From NCBI RefSeq assembly GCF_015209965.1, contig NZ_MU158690.1, positions 814,088 through 878,087 of the forward strand: a stretch of DNA of 64,000 bases. Reading direction: 5' to 3'. Both the position numbers and the translations under genes were made by a program. Within the stretch, counting starts at the first letter, position 1. Each line of letters starts with the position of its first letter. Source of the DNA: Sphingobacterium pedocola (GTDB lineage Bacteria > Bacteroidota > Bacteroidia > Sphingobacteriales > Sphingobacteriaceae). Below the pieces are notes generated by a model, which was not told the origin of the DNA, made no database searches, and saw nothing but the letters and a program-made list of their open reading frames with translations. Shown here piece after piece: positions 10,112 through 18,034 of the stretch.

Positions 10112-12013
10112 ATGAAAAAACATATAACAAAGTTAATCGTGCTCTTAACGTGTTTAGGCATGTTTGCCTCTTGCAACAAAGCATTGGAGATGGCGCCGGA
10201 TGGTCGTCTTTCGCTGGATGATGTTTTTGCCGATAGCGAACAAGTAGCTGCGTTTTTAAACTCATGCTACAGCAACATTCCCGGGAAGGGTTTTGGATAT
10301 TACTTTTTTAGCAGAGGCCCCGTCGTGTGGAGTGACGAAGCTTGGGATACTGACGCGGAGTCCGCGGCCTCTTTCATGGCAGGAAGGCTATATAATGGAA
10401 ATGCTTCGGCAGCGAATCATCCAATAGTAAACGTCAGTGACAGCCGCGGTAACGGGAACTATTGGGATCGCTATTGGGCAGCGATTCGAAACTGTTCGGA
10501 GTTTATCCAACGCATAGACGATGCTGTTGTCAGCAACCCCGCCGATAGGCAGCGTTGGAAAGCCGAAGCGCATTTACTTCGGGCTTATTACTACCATGAA
10601 TTGCTCAAGTGGTATGGTGCTGTATTGCCGATTATGCGGGAACCCTATGCGTTTGACGGCGATTTCAGTCTCATTGAGAAAGCGACGTATAAGGAATTGG
10701 TAGATTTTATAGTGGAAGATTGCGACGTAGCCCTTTCAACACCTGAACTCCCTTGGCGGATTACGATGGCAGCAGAAGCGCATCGTATAACTAAAGCTGC
10801 CGGCGAGGCCATTAAATCCAAAGTCATCCTCTTTGCTGCAAGCCCACAGAACAATGACGGGCAAGATCTGTGGACTGAAGCCTACGAGATCAATAAGCAA
10901 TCCTTGGAAAATCTTCGCCAGAACGGCTACGTCCTATACGATAAAGTGAATTTTCCACAAACCTATTTGTCCGATTTGTCACATATTGGCCCGGTAAAAG
11001 ATGAAAATGCGTCCCGCTATAACGAGTATTTTACACGAGAAATGCAGTTCTCGCAAACCCCTGTAGACAGGGAGACGATTTATCAAAGTTACTTGAGTCA
11101 TGATCAAACGGCTCATTTGGATGGCGTCGGTGCGCAGAATGGTTATAAATCTGGCACATGCCCCTCGCAGGAGCTCGTAGATGCATACGAAACGATAGAC
11201 GGCCAGCCCGTGTTAAATCTTGAGCGTCCTTATTTGGATGAAAAGCATCTTGAACCAAACTATAATACAGAAAATAGTCTATATAATCCGGCTGACCCCT
11301 ATGCAAACCGCGATCCGCGCTTCTATGCCTCGATTTACTATAATGGCTCTAAGCGTTATGCGTTTTGGAATTTTGCGGAAGCGCCCGGATCTGTGGAGAA
11401 TTTCCCTGCTCCGATAGGCGCCAGAACTAGGGTAATAGCAACTTGGATGGGTGAACCTCAAACGGGTATCAATCCGACAAAAAGAAGCGCCACTAGAACA
11501 GGCTACTACCAACGAAAATTCTTGCACCCTACCGCCGGAACGAATCAAATCGTTTGGGGTACACGAACCAAGCTTTTTCGCTTAGGAGAGGTCATACTGA
11601 ATTTTGCCGAAGCAGCGGCGGAAGCAGGTCATTTGGACGAGGCACGAACAGCCGTGAACGAGATCCGTAAACGTGTGGGGATGCCGTCGTTGCCTACAGG
11701 TTTAAGTAAAGAAGAACTTATCCTTCGGGTTAGGAATGAGCGTCGTGTGGAATTGGCTTTAGAAGAAAATAGATATTTTGATGTGCGAAGGTGGACAAAA
11801 CCTAACGAAGATCTGGAAAAAACAGATCGATGGATTACGGCTATGGAAATAAGCAGAGGTCAAGACGGTACTTTTACGTATAAGAGAAGACTGGTGCGAG
11901 AAGGTGGAAGACAAAATTATACCAACAGATTTCTGTGGCTACCAATTCCATTGAATGAAGCCAACAGGCTCAGGGCGATAACAGGAGATAATTGGCAAAA
12001 TCCAGGATGGTAA
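10112..12013 (+). CDS. SusD/RagB family glycan-binding lipoprotein
   Basis: A surface lipoprotein of about 633 residues that caps the preceding SusC barrel and binds the glycan. The lipoprotein signal is MKKHITKLIVLLTCLGMFASC. TPR-like helices of the SusD fold follow (WKAEAHLLRAYYYHELLKWY), and the C-terminal SusD motifs are present (LFRLGEVILNFAEAAAE, VRNERRVELALEENRYFDVR, ending in NWQNPGW). ATG 10112 puts the signal peptide at the right length; an upstream in-frame ATG at 10100 adds four residues. The gene starts 24 bases after susC and 21 bases before the next susC, so all four transporter genes are probably co-transcribed. Confidence 0.95.
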   Translation: MKKHITKLIVLLTCLGMFASCNKALEMAPDGRLSLDDVFADSEQVAAFLNSCYSNIPGKGFGYYFFSRGPVVWSDEAWDTDAESAASFMAGRLYNGNASAANHPIVNVSDSRGNGNYWDRYWAAIRNCSEFIQRIDDAVVSNPADRQRWKAEAHLLRAYYYHELLKWYGAVLPIMREPYAFDGDFSLIEKATYKELVDFIVEDCDVALSTPELPWRITMAAEAHRITKAAGEAIKSKVILFAASPQNNDGQDLWTEAYEINKQSLENLRQNGYVLYDKVNFPQTYLSDLSHIGPVKDENASRYNEYFTREMQFSQTPVDRETIYQSYLSHDQTAHLDGVGAQNGYKSGTCPSQELVDAYETIDGQPVLNLERPYLDEKHLEPNYNTENSLYNPADPYANRDPRFYASIYYNGSKRYAFWNFAEAPGSVENFPAPIGARTRVIATWMGEPQTGINPTKRSATRTGYYQRKFLHPTAGTNQIVWGTRTKLFRLGEVILNFAEAAAEAGHLDEARTAVNEIRKRVGMPSLPTGLSKEELILRVRNERRVELALEENRYFDVRRWTKPNEDLEKTDRWITAMEISRGQDGTFTYKRRLVREGGRQNYTNRFLWLPIPLNEANRLRAITGDNWQNPGW

Positions 12014-12034
12014 AACTAGAAAAAGGTATACAAA

Positions 12035-15000
12035 ATGATAAATTATAAAATTGTATTCAAGACATCCGTTCTCCCGCTGGTTGTCTGTCTCATGACAACC
12101 GTCTCATTCGCGCAAAGCGACGCCGTGACAATCAAGGGAAGGGTAATAAACGAATATCAGCAACCGTTGAATAACGTTGTGATCAACACGGAGCTCGGCA
12201 AAAATGGTACTTCTACTGACCGTGATGGAAATTTTGAATTGTCCATTTCTGATGGTAGTACCAGGATAAGATTTGAAAGCCTGCAGTACCGTACAAAAGA
12301 CACAACTGTTACTGGTATAAGCAATATATTCACATTGGTGATGGTACGCGATATCCACGGTGTGGACAAGCGAATAGATTTAGGATATAGCCATACAAGC
12401 CTCGGGGAGCTAACGGGAAGCGTGTCGACCGTTTCCGGGACGGTGTTGGAACGACATCCTGTTGCTAATCTCGACCAAACGTTGTCTGGACGTTTAGCAG
12501 GGCTAACGTCTCCAGAAATATCATCGGAGCTGTCTCGGGCGAATACCAACTTATTTGTAAGGGGTATCTCAGCGGGAAGACAGTCTGAACCACTTATTGT
12601 TATCGACGGGCTACCAGTTTCTTACAATAGTAGCCAATCGTTAACCCACATCACCCCGAGCGAAATTGAAACTATATCTGTGTTAAAAGATGCTTCTACA
12701 CAAGCTATCTATGGTATACAGGGGGCTAATGGGGTTATTGTAGTTAAAACTAAGCGGGGGAAGAAAGGGGCAATCACAGTAAATGGACGAGTAGATCAGT
12801 CTTTTCAGCAAGTAATTACTAAGCCGATATTCTATTCGTCAGCAAAATATGCCGAACTTAGGAACCTGGCAGGGTTTAACGATGGAATGGGAGAATTTAG
12901 CCAATTTAGCGCAGAACAGCTAGAACACTTTCGAACAGGCGATCTTCCTGATCTGTATCCAAACAACAACTGGTATGATCGATACGTAGAAGATTACGCA
13001 ACTATGCAACGTGCAGGCGTGAATGTAACAGGAGGGAATGACCGTGTATCTTATTACTCCAACGTGAACTTTATGCATCAGGGGGGGCAGTTCAAGACCG
13101 ATCAGGACGAATATAGCACAAACACTAAAAACATATGGGTCAATTATCGATCGAATGTGGATTTGCGCTTTAACGATTATTTACAAGGTTATGTGCGGCT
13201 TAGCGGAAATATCAAAAGAGAAAGGACTCCTGGTAATGTGTCCAGTGCGACCGTTTACAGCAGCATTTTCCAATTACCATCAACGATGTATGGCCCGCTT
13301 ACCCCTGAGGTCATAGATCCGACTAACGGAGAGGTGTCGCACGTCGGAAATGAGGTTATAACGACCGAAAGGGTAGGGGCGCCAACCTATGGGTTGCTCA
13401 ATCGTAGTGGATATACCAACCATACGACTACTAATATTGTTTCGCAATTCGGTCTAGACCTCGATATGGGATTCTTAGCGGAAGGACTTAACCTATCTGG
13501 CCTTTTCGCTTACCAGACGCATTCTATGGGAAGTTTACGTACGCTACAGGATTTTGAACGATATCAACGGAAAGACGACTGGAATGTGCTGGATTTTACT
13601 AAAAAAGGTGGAGAACAAAACACACCGCTACGATATGAAAAGGGACAAACCTATTACTATAATTTAACCTATAAAGGCCAACTTGACTATCAACGTCGAT
13701 TCGGAGCACACAGTATTAATGGGACAGCCTATATGTTGTTCCAAGATCTGAGCAAAAGTAACACCACTTCCCCTGAATTATTGCCATACAAACGGCTGAG
13801 TACAGGTGCGGAAGTCAATTATAACTATAATAACCGATATTTCTTTAAGGCCGTCACGGGATATGCTGGATCAGAACAGTACGCGCGTGCCTACCGCTTT
13901 ATCTTTACACCGGCACTGGGAGCTAGCTGGCTTGCTTCCAATGAACGCTTTTTGGAAGAGCAACGTGCATGGCTTTCCCTCCTCAAACTGCGTGGTTCCT
14001 GGGGGAAAACAGCGAATGATCAAAGCGATTTGTTGCGGTTTGCCTACCTCGACAATATTACAGTAGGCGGGGGGGGAACCTTAGGCTATTTGCAATATGT
14101 TACCAATGAACTCCAGATCGGAAACCCTATGATACAAGCCGAAGTTTCAACGAAAACAAACATAGGTATCGATTTAGGATTGTTTAACGCAATTACCCTT
14201 ACGGCAGATTTCTTTAAGGAGCGTATGGAAAATATGGTGGTAGGTGCCATAGCAGCGATACCGTCTTATCAAGGTGTTCCATTGTCAAATTACCCAAAAG
14301 TTAACGGAGGGATCTTCGAAAATAAAGGGTATGAACTAGGATTGCGCTATGAGAACGTCCTCAATGCCCGTTCTTCTTTCTATATACAAGGATTATATTC
14401 CTACAATAAAAATACAATTGTTCACTCCAATGAGGCGTTTAGGACAGATGATTTTGCTTACAGAAAAAGAGTAGAAGGGTTCTCGCATGGACAGTCGTTC
14501 GGCTATCTCGTCGATAATAGCAATGGCAACGGTTTTTTTAATTCACAAAGTGAAATTGAAGCATCAAACTTAGATTATGGCTTTGGAACACCTCGTGTAG
14601 GCGATCTAAAATACCGCGATCTAAACGGCGACGGCACGATTGATGAACGAGATCAAGCACCCCTGGGATACGGGGCTATCCCACGCATAAACTATTCTTT
14701 TGCAGGAGGTCTATCACACGGAGCGTTTGATGTACACTTTATCTTTCAGGGGTTAGGCAAATATGCTTCAAGCTACACTGGAGCCGGTATATGGGAAACC
14801 GAATTCGATGGGATTTTCGGATCGTTACACGAGAATTCGTGGACTGCGGAACGGTATGAAAGCGGGGAGAAAATTACGTGGCCAGCGTTGTCGTTAGCGA
14901 AGTCTGTTAATCATGAAAATAGTGATTTTGTTCTTTTCAACCGTTCCTATTTAAGGTTGAAAAACGTCGAAATTGGCTATACATTGGGAAAGGAGAAATT

Positions 15001-15160
15001 GAGGATGGGAAGTGTGAATGAGATTCGCTTCACACTAAGTGGTCAAAATCTAATAACCTGGGACAAAATGAAGTCGAAGGATTTCGGGCCTGAGGGCGGC
15101 GGCTTCCTCGCGATCCCAGCCTATCGGGTGTATAGTGTTGGTGTTAATATTGTTATGTAA
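12035..15160 (+). CDS. SusC/RagA TonB-dependent transporter, second copy, no STN domain
   Basis: A 1041-residue SusC paralogue with a standard signal peptide ending VSFAQ. It has a CarboxypepD-regulatory-like domain (IKGRVINEYQQPLNNVVI), a plug with GANGVIVVKTKRGKKG, and a TonB-dependent barrel ending in VYSVGVNIVM. Unlike the first SusC it lacks the STN domain, so it cannot signal to FecR directly and presumably rides on the same regulation. It is paired with the SusD gene 11 bases downstream. A tandem pair of SusC/SusD units usually means that one locus handles several related oligosaccharides or side chains; that reading is an inference. Confidence 0.95.
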   Translation: MINYKIVFKTSVLPLVVCLMTTVSFAQSDAVTIKGRVINEYQQPLNNVVINTELGKNGTSTDRDGNFELSISDGSTRIRFESLQYRTKDTTVTGISNIFTLVMVRDIHGVDKRIDLGYSHTSLGELTGSVSTVSGTVLERHPVANLDQTLSGRLAGLTSPEISSELSRANTNLFVRGISAGRQSEPLIVIDGLPVSYNSSQSLTHITPSEIETISVLKDASTQAIYGIQGANGVIVVKTKRGKKGAITVNGRVDQSFQQVITKPIFYSSAKYAELRNLAGFNDGMGEFSQFSAEQLEHFRTGDLPDLYPNNNWYDRYVEDYATMQRAGVNVTGGNDRVSYYSNVNFMHQGGQFKTDQDEYSTNTKNIWVNYRSNVDLRFNDYLQGYVRLSGNIKRERTPGNVSSATVYSSIFQLPSTMYGPLTPEVIDPTNGEVSHVGNEVITTERVGAPTYGLLNRSGYTNHTTTNIVSQFGLDLDMGFLAEGLNLSGLFAYQTHSMGSLRTLQDFERYQRKDDWNVLDFTKKGGEQNTPLRYEKGQTYYYNLTYKGQLDYQRRFGAHSINGTAYMLFQDLSKSNTTSPELLPYKRLSTGAEVNYNYNNRYFFKAVTGYAGSEQYARAYRFIFTPALGASWLASNERFLEEQRAWLSLLKLRGSWGKTANDQSDLLRFAYLDNITVGGGGTLGYLQYVTNELQIGNPMIQAEVSTKTNIGIDLGLFNAITLTADFFKERMENMVVGAIAAIPSYQGVPLSNYPKVNGGIFENKGYELGLRYENVLNARSSFYIQGLYSYNKNTIVHSNEAFRTDDFAYRKRVEGFSHGQSFGYLVDNSNGNGFFNSQSEIEASNLDYGFGTPRVGDLKYRDLNGDGTIDERDQAPLGYGAIPRINYSFAGGLSHGAFDVHFIFQGLGKYASSYTGAGIWETEFDGIFGSLHENSWTAERYESGEKITWPALSLAKSVNHENSDFVLFNRSYLRLKNVEIGYTLGKEKLRMGSVNEIRFTLSGQNLITWDKMKSKDFGPEGGGFLAIPAYRVYSVGVNIVM

Positions 15161-15171
15161 GAAACTGTAAG

Positions 15172-16950
15172 ATGAAAGCAAACGTAAAATTAAAAATTGT
15201 TATTTGCCATGCGATGTTAAGCCTCCTGCTTTTCTTCGGCTGTCAGAAACAACTCGACTTGCCGTCGGATGGACGTATCACCCTAGACGAGATATTCAAC
15301 GACTATAACCATACGCGAGGGTATCTTAATTCGTGTTATGGTTATGCACCAAGACCGTATATGGATCGGTCGTCTTTTACCGACGAGTCACAAGACGCAG
15401 ATGATATTACACCAGGCTCTAAATACAACCTTTGGTACCGAGGTGCTACGACCGTTTCCTCATTTCCAGACCATTCGGCAGATGGTAGCCCTTGGGCACA
15501 ATTATATGAGGGGATACGTAAATGCAATGTTTTCTTAGAAAATATTAAGGGTGGATCAGTATACGTTTCTGAAGAGGAAAAAAGCGGGTGGATTGCGCAG
15601 GCGCATACCTTGCGGGCACTCTATTACCTGCAGCTCATTAAAAGATATGGTGCGGTTCCTTTTTTTGACAGGCCGTTGCCAGTCGGGTACGATTTCTCGC
15701 AAGACAAGAAGTCTTCTTTCTCCGATATTGTTCGTTTCATCCTACAGGATTGCGATGAAGCATTGAAAATTCCAGATACGCGAGACGGCTTCTCCTGGGC
15801 AATTTATGATAACCAGGCTGGAAAGATGACTCGAGCGGTAGCCTATGCAATCAAATCTCAGGCTGTCACCTATGCAGTAAGCCCGTTGTGGTCAGACGGT
15901 TCATTTACCTGGGAAGACGCCACGCAGATCAATGCAGAAGCTTTGTCGCAGTGCTTGGCAAACGACTATCGGCTGTTCAATGTAGAGCCCGCTTCCGGCG
16001 GGGCGCCAAATCCCTATGGGCTTTATTTTGTTACTTCTTCAAACGATCAACGATCAGTCGACAAAGAAACAATCTACCAGCTTGGCATCCAAATGCAGGT
16101 TTGGCGTTATGCCGGTCTGCCAACTATTGCGGGGATGGAGCGCGCAGGACCCAATCCCACGCAAGGTTTGGTAGATAGCTACGAAATGGCAAATGGCGAG
16201 CCCCCGATTATAGGATACGAAGACAGCCAGCGAATGGTTCCAATCATTAACGCAGCTTCAGGCTATGATCCGAATAACCCTTATGCGGGAAGGGATCCCC
16301 GATTTTATGCTTCTATTTACTACAATGGTGCTCCCCGATATTTTAACGCTGCCAATGAGTTTGTTGAAACTTACGTAGGCGGCGATGAAGGGATCTCCAC
16401 CACAAACAGAAGACATACGCGGACAGGTTATTATCTTCGCAAATTTAGCAATCCCGGCTCCGGGCAGAATAATAATGCAGACGGTGCCACCCGCCTTTTT
16501 CGCCTGGCGGAACTGTACTTAAATTTTGCGGAGTCTGCGTATCAATCTGCCGGGCCTGATGTTGTTATCCAAGCATCCAATATTGGTATCAGTGCCCGAG
16601 ATGCGGTTAATGCCGTTCGTGCGCGCGCCAAAATGCCCCCTTTACCTGGAGGATTATCTGCCGAACAATTTGAGATACGGTATAGGAATGAACGTAAGAT
16701 AGAGATGGCTTTCGAGGAGCATCGCTATTTTGACGTACGCCGATGGAAAATCCTTGCCGACACCGATCAATTTGTTACCGGTATGCGGATCGAAATCGAA
16801 AATGGGGAACTTGTTTATAATCGGTTTAAATTTGCCGACAGGAATTCCTCCAGCGATAAATATTTATTATACCCTATTGATCAAGCCGAGGTGAACAAAA
16901 TGTTTCAGTTGACCGGGCAAAACTGGCAAAACCCCGGGTGGTTAGAGTAA
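15172..16950 (+). CDS. SusD/RagB family lipoprotein, second copy
   Basis: A 592-residue SusD-family lipoprotein; the lipobox is FFGC around residue 24. SusD fold markers are present: WIAQAHTLRALYYLQLIKRY near residue 145, ATRLFRLAELYLNFAESAYQ in the C-terminal third, the FEEHRYFDVRRW motif, and the terminal NWQNPGW. It should form the lid of the second SusC transporter encoded immediately upstream. It ends a run of four co-oriented transporter genes with gaps of 11-24 bases; the next gene begins 109 bases later after a perfect dyad. Confidence 0.95.
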   Translation: MKANVKLKIVICHAMLSLLLFFGCQKQLDLPSDGRITLDEIFNDYNHTRGYLNSCYGYAPRPYMDRSSFTDESQDADDITPGSKYNLWYRGATTVSSFPDHSADGSPWAQLYEGIRKCNVFLENIKGGSVYVSEEEKSGWIAQAHTLRALYYLQLIKRYGAVPFFDRPLPVGYDFSQDKKSSFSDIVRFILQDCDEALKIPDTRDGFSWAIYDNQAGKMTRAVAYAIKSQAVTYAVSPLWSDGSFTWEDATQINAEALSQCLANDYRLFNVEPASGGAPNPYGLYFVTSSNDQRSVDKETIYQLGIQMQVWRYAGLPTIAGMERAGPNPTQGLVDSYEMANGEPPIIGYEDSQRMVPIINAASGYDPNNPYAGRDPRFYASIYYNGAPRYFNAANEFVETYVGGDEGISTTNRRHTRTGYYLRKFSNPGSGQNNNADGATRLFRLAELYLNFAESAYQSAGPDVVIQASNIGISARDAVNAVRARAKMPPLPGGLSAEQFEIRYRNERKIEMAFEEHRYFDVRRWKILADTDQFVTGMRIEIENGELVYNRFKFADRNSSSDKYLLYPIDQAEVNKMFQLTGQNWQNPGWLE

Positions 16951-17013
16951 TCCATAATTTTCCAGAACGTGCGATCACACGAAAAAAGATCCAAGGCGGA
17001 AAAATTGTTTTTG

Positions 17014-17030
17014 AGTTACCTTTGGTAACT
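17014..17030 (+). promoter_or_regulatory. Perfect dyad between susD and the DUF4886 gene
   Basis: AGTTACC (17014-17020) and GGTAACT (17024-17030) form a perfect 7-base inverted repeat with a TTT spacer, 30 bases before the DUF4886 start. It could be an operator or a short attenuator stem; there is no downstream T-run. Confidence 0.35.
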
Positions 17031-17059
17031 ATAGCTTTAATGAATAAATAAGTGTTCTT

Positions 17060-18031
17060 ATGAAAATACAAATTAACAGCTTGTTACAGTATCGTTCTTA
17101 TGCAATCCTGATACTGGGTTTAATGTTCGGGAATTTTATAAACGCTCATGGGACGGGCGGAGCAAGTAAAAAACATATTGTGGATCTGGTTGAAACAGAG
17201 CCCGCAGGAAAGAAAAAAAAGGTAATACATATTCTCGCTATAGGGAACAGTTTTTCTGCCGACGCGCTGGAAACACATTTTTTTGGTATTGCGCAAGCAG
17301 CCGGGGTACGTGTTATTATTGGTAATCTAGCAGCGCCAGGTGCACCTCTTGATTTTCACGTCAAAAATTTTGAAACGTCTGCTAACCCATATCTCTATAC
17401 GAAGATTGTATTGGACGGAACGAAGACGGTTACTAGGAATGCATCATTTGGAATGGCATTGAAAGACGAGAAGTGGGATTACATTACCTTTCAACAAGTC
17501 AGTCACTATGCCGGTAAATATGAAACCTTTGGCGAGAATCTACCAAAACTCGTTAACTATGTTCGCGACAGCATAAAGTATGACGGCGTGAAATTTGCTC
17601 TTCATCAAACGTGGGCGTATGCCGAAACCTCAAACCATCCAGGTTTTCCAAACTACAATAATGATCAGTTGACCATGTATAAAGCGATTGTTAAGGCGGT
17701 CAATCAAGCAGCAAAATTGGTAAAGATTAAGACTATTATCCCGGCAGGCACGGCAATACAGAATGCACGAACATCGGTAATGGGAAGCGATTTAACCACC
17801 GACGGATTTCATTTATCTCCCTCAACAGGGCGCTACATTGCTGCCGCGGTGTGGTTTGAAAAACTTACCGGACAGGATGTTATAGGAAATCCATATAGTC
17901 CGGCAGGAATCGGTTCGGAAGAGCTAGCCATCATGCAAAGGGCAGCACACGCCGCTGTAAAAAAACCGGATACCATAACCGTTATTCAGCCTGTTAGCAA
18001 GACATCTAAAAAATTAAACATCGCTAATTAG
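17060..18031 (+). CDS. DUF4886 domain protein (SGNH-like hydrolase)
   Basis: A 323-residue secreted protein with an N-terminal hydrophobic segment (residues about 12-30). The DUF4886 domain starts at KKVIHILAIGNSFSADALE, where GNSFS provides the nucleophilic serine of the SGNH-hydrolase block I. Late in the protein, DGFHLSPSTGRYIAAAVWF supplies the Asp and His of the catalytic triad. Family members are esterase-like enzymes common in Bacteroidota glycan loci, where they probably remove acetyl or similar esters from the polymer. It is followed after 3 bases by the rhamnosidase, so the two are co-translated. Family call is firm, esterase activity inferred. Confidence 0.85.
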   Translation: MKIQINSLLQYRSYAILILGLMFGNFINAHGTGGASKKHIVDLVETEPAGKKKKVIHILAIGNSFSADALETHFFGIAQAAGVRVIIGNLAAPGAPLDFHVKNFETSANPYLYTKIVLDGTKTVTRNASFGMALKDEKWDYITFQQVSHYAGKYETFGENLPKLVNYVRDSIKYDGVKFALHQTWAYAETSNHPGFPNYNNDQLTMYKAIVKAVNQAAKLVKIKTIIPAGTAIQNARTSVMGSDLTTDGFHLSPSTGRYIAAAVWFEKLTGQDVIGNPYSPAGIGSEELAIMQRAAHAAVKKPDTITVIQPVSKTSKKLNIAN

Positions 18032-18034
18032 ACA

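Noticed and set aside
12157-12549. 130-codon minus-strand frame inside the second susC
   Set aside because: Shadow frame; the plus-strand protein is unambiguous across the whole interval.
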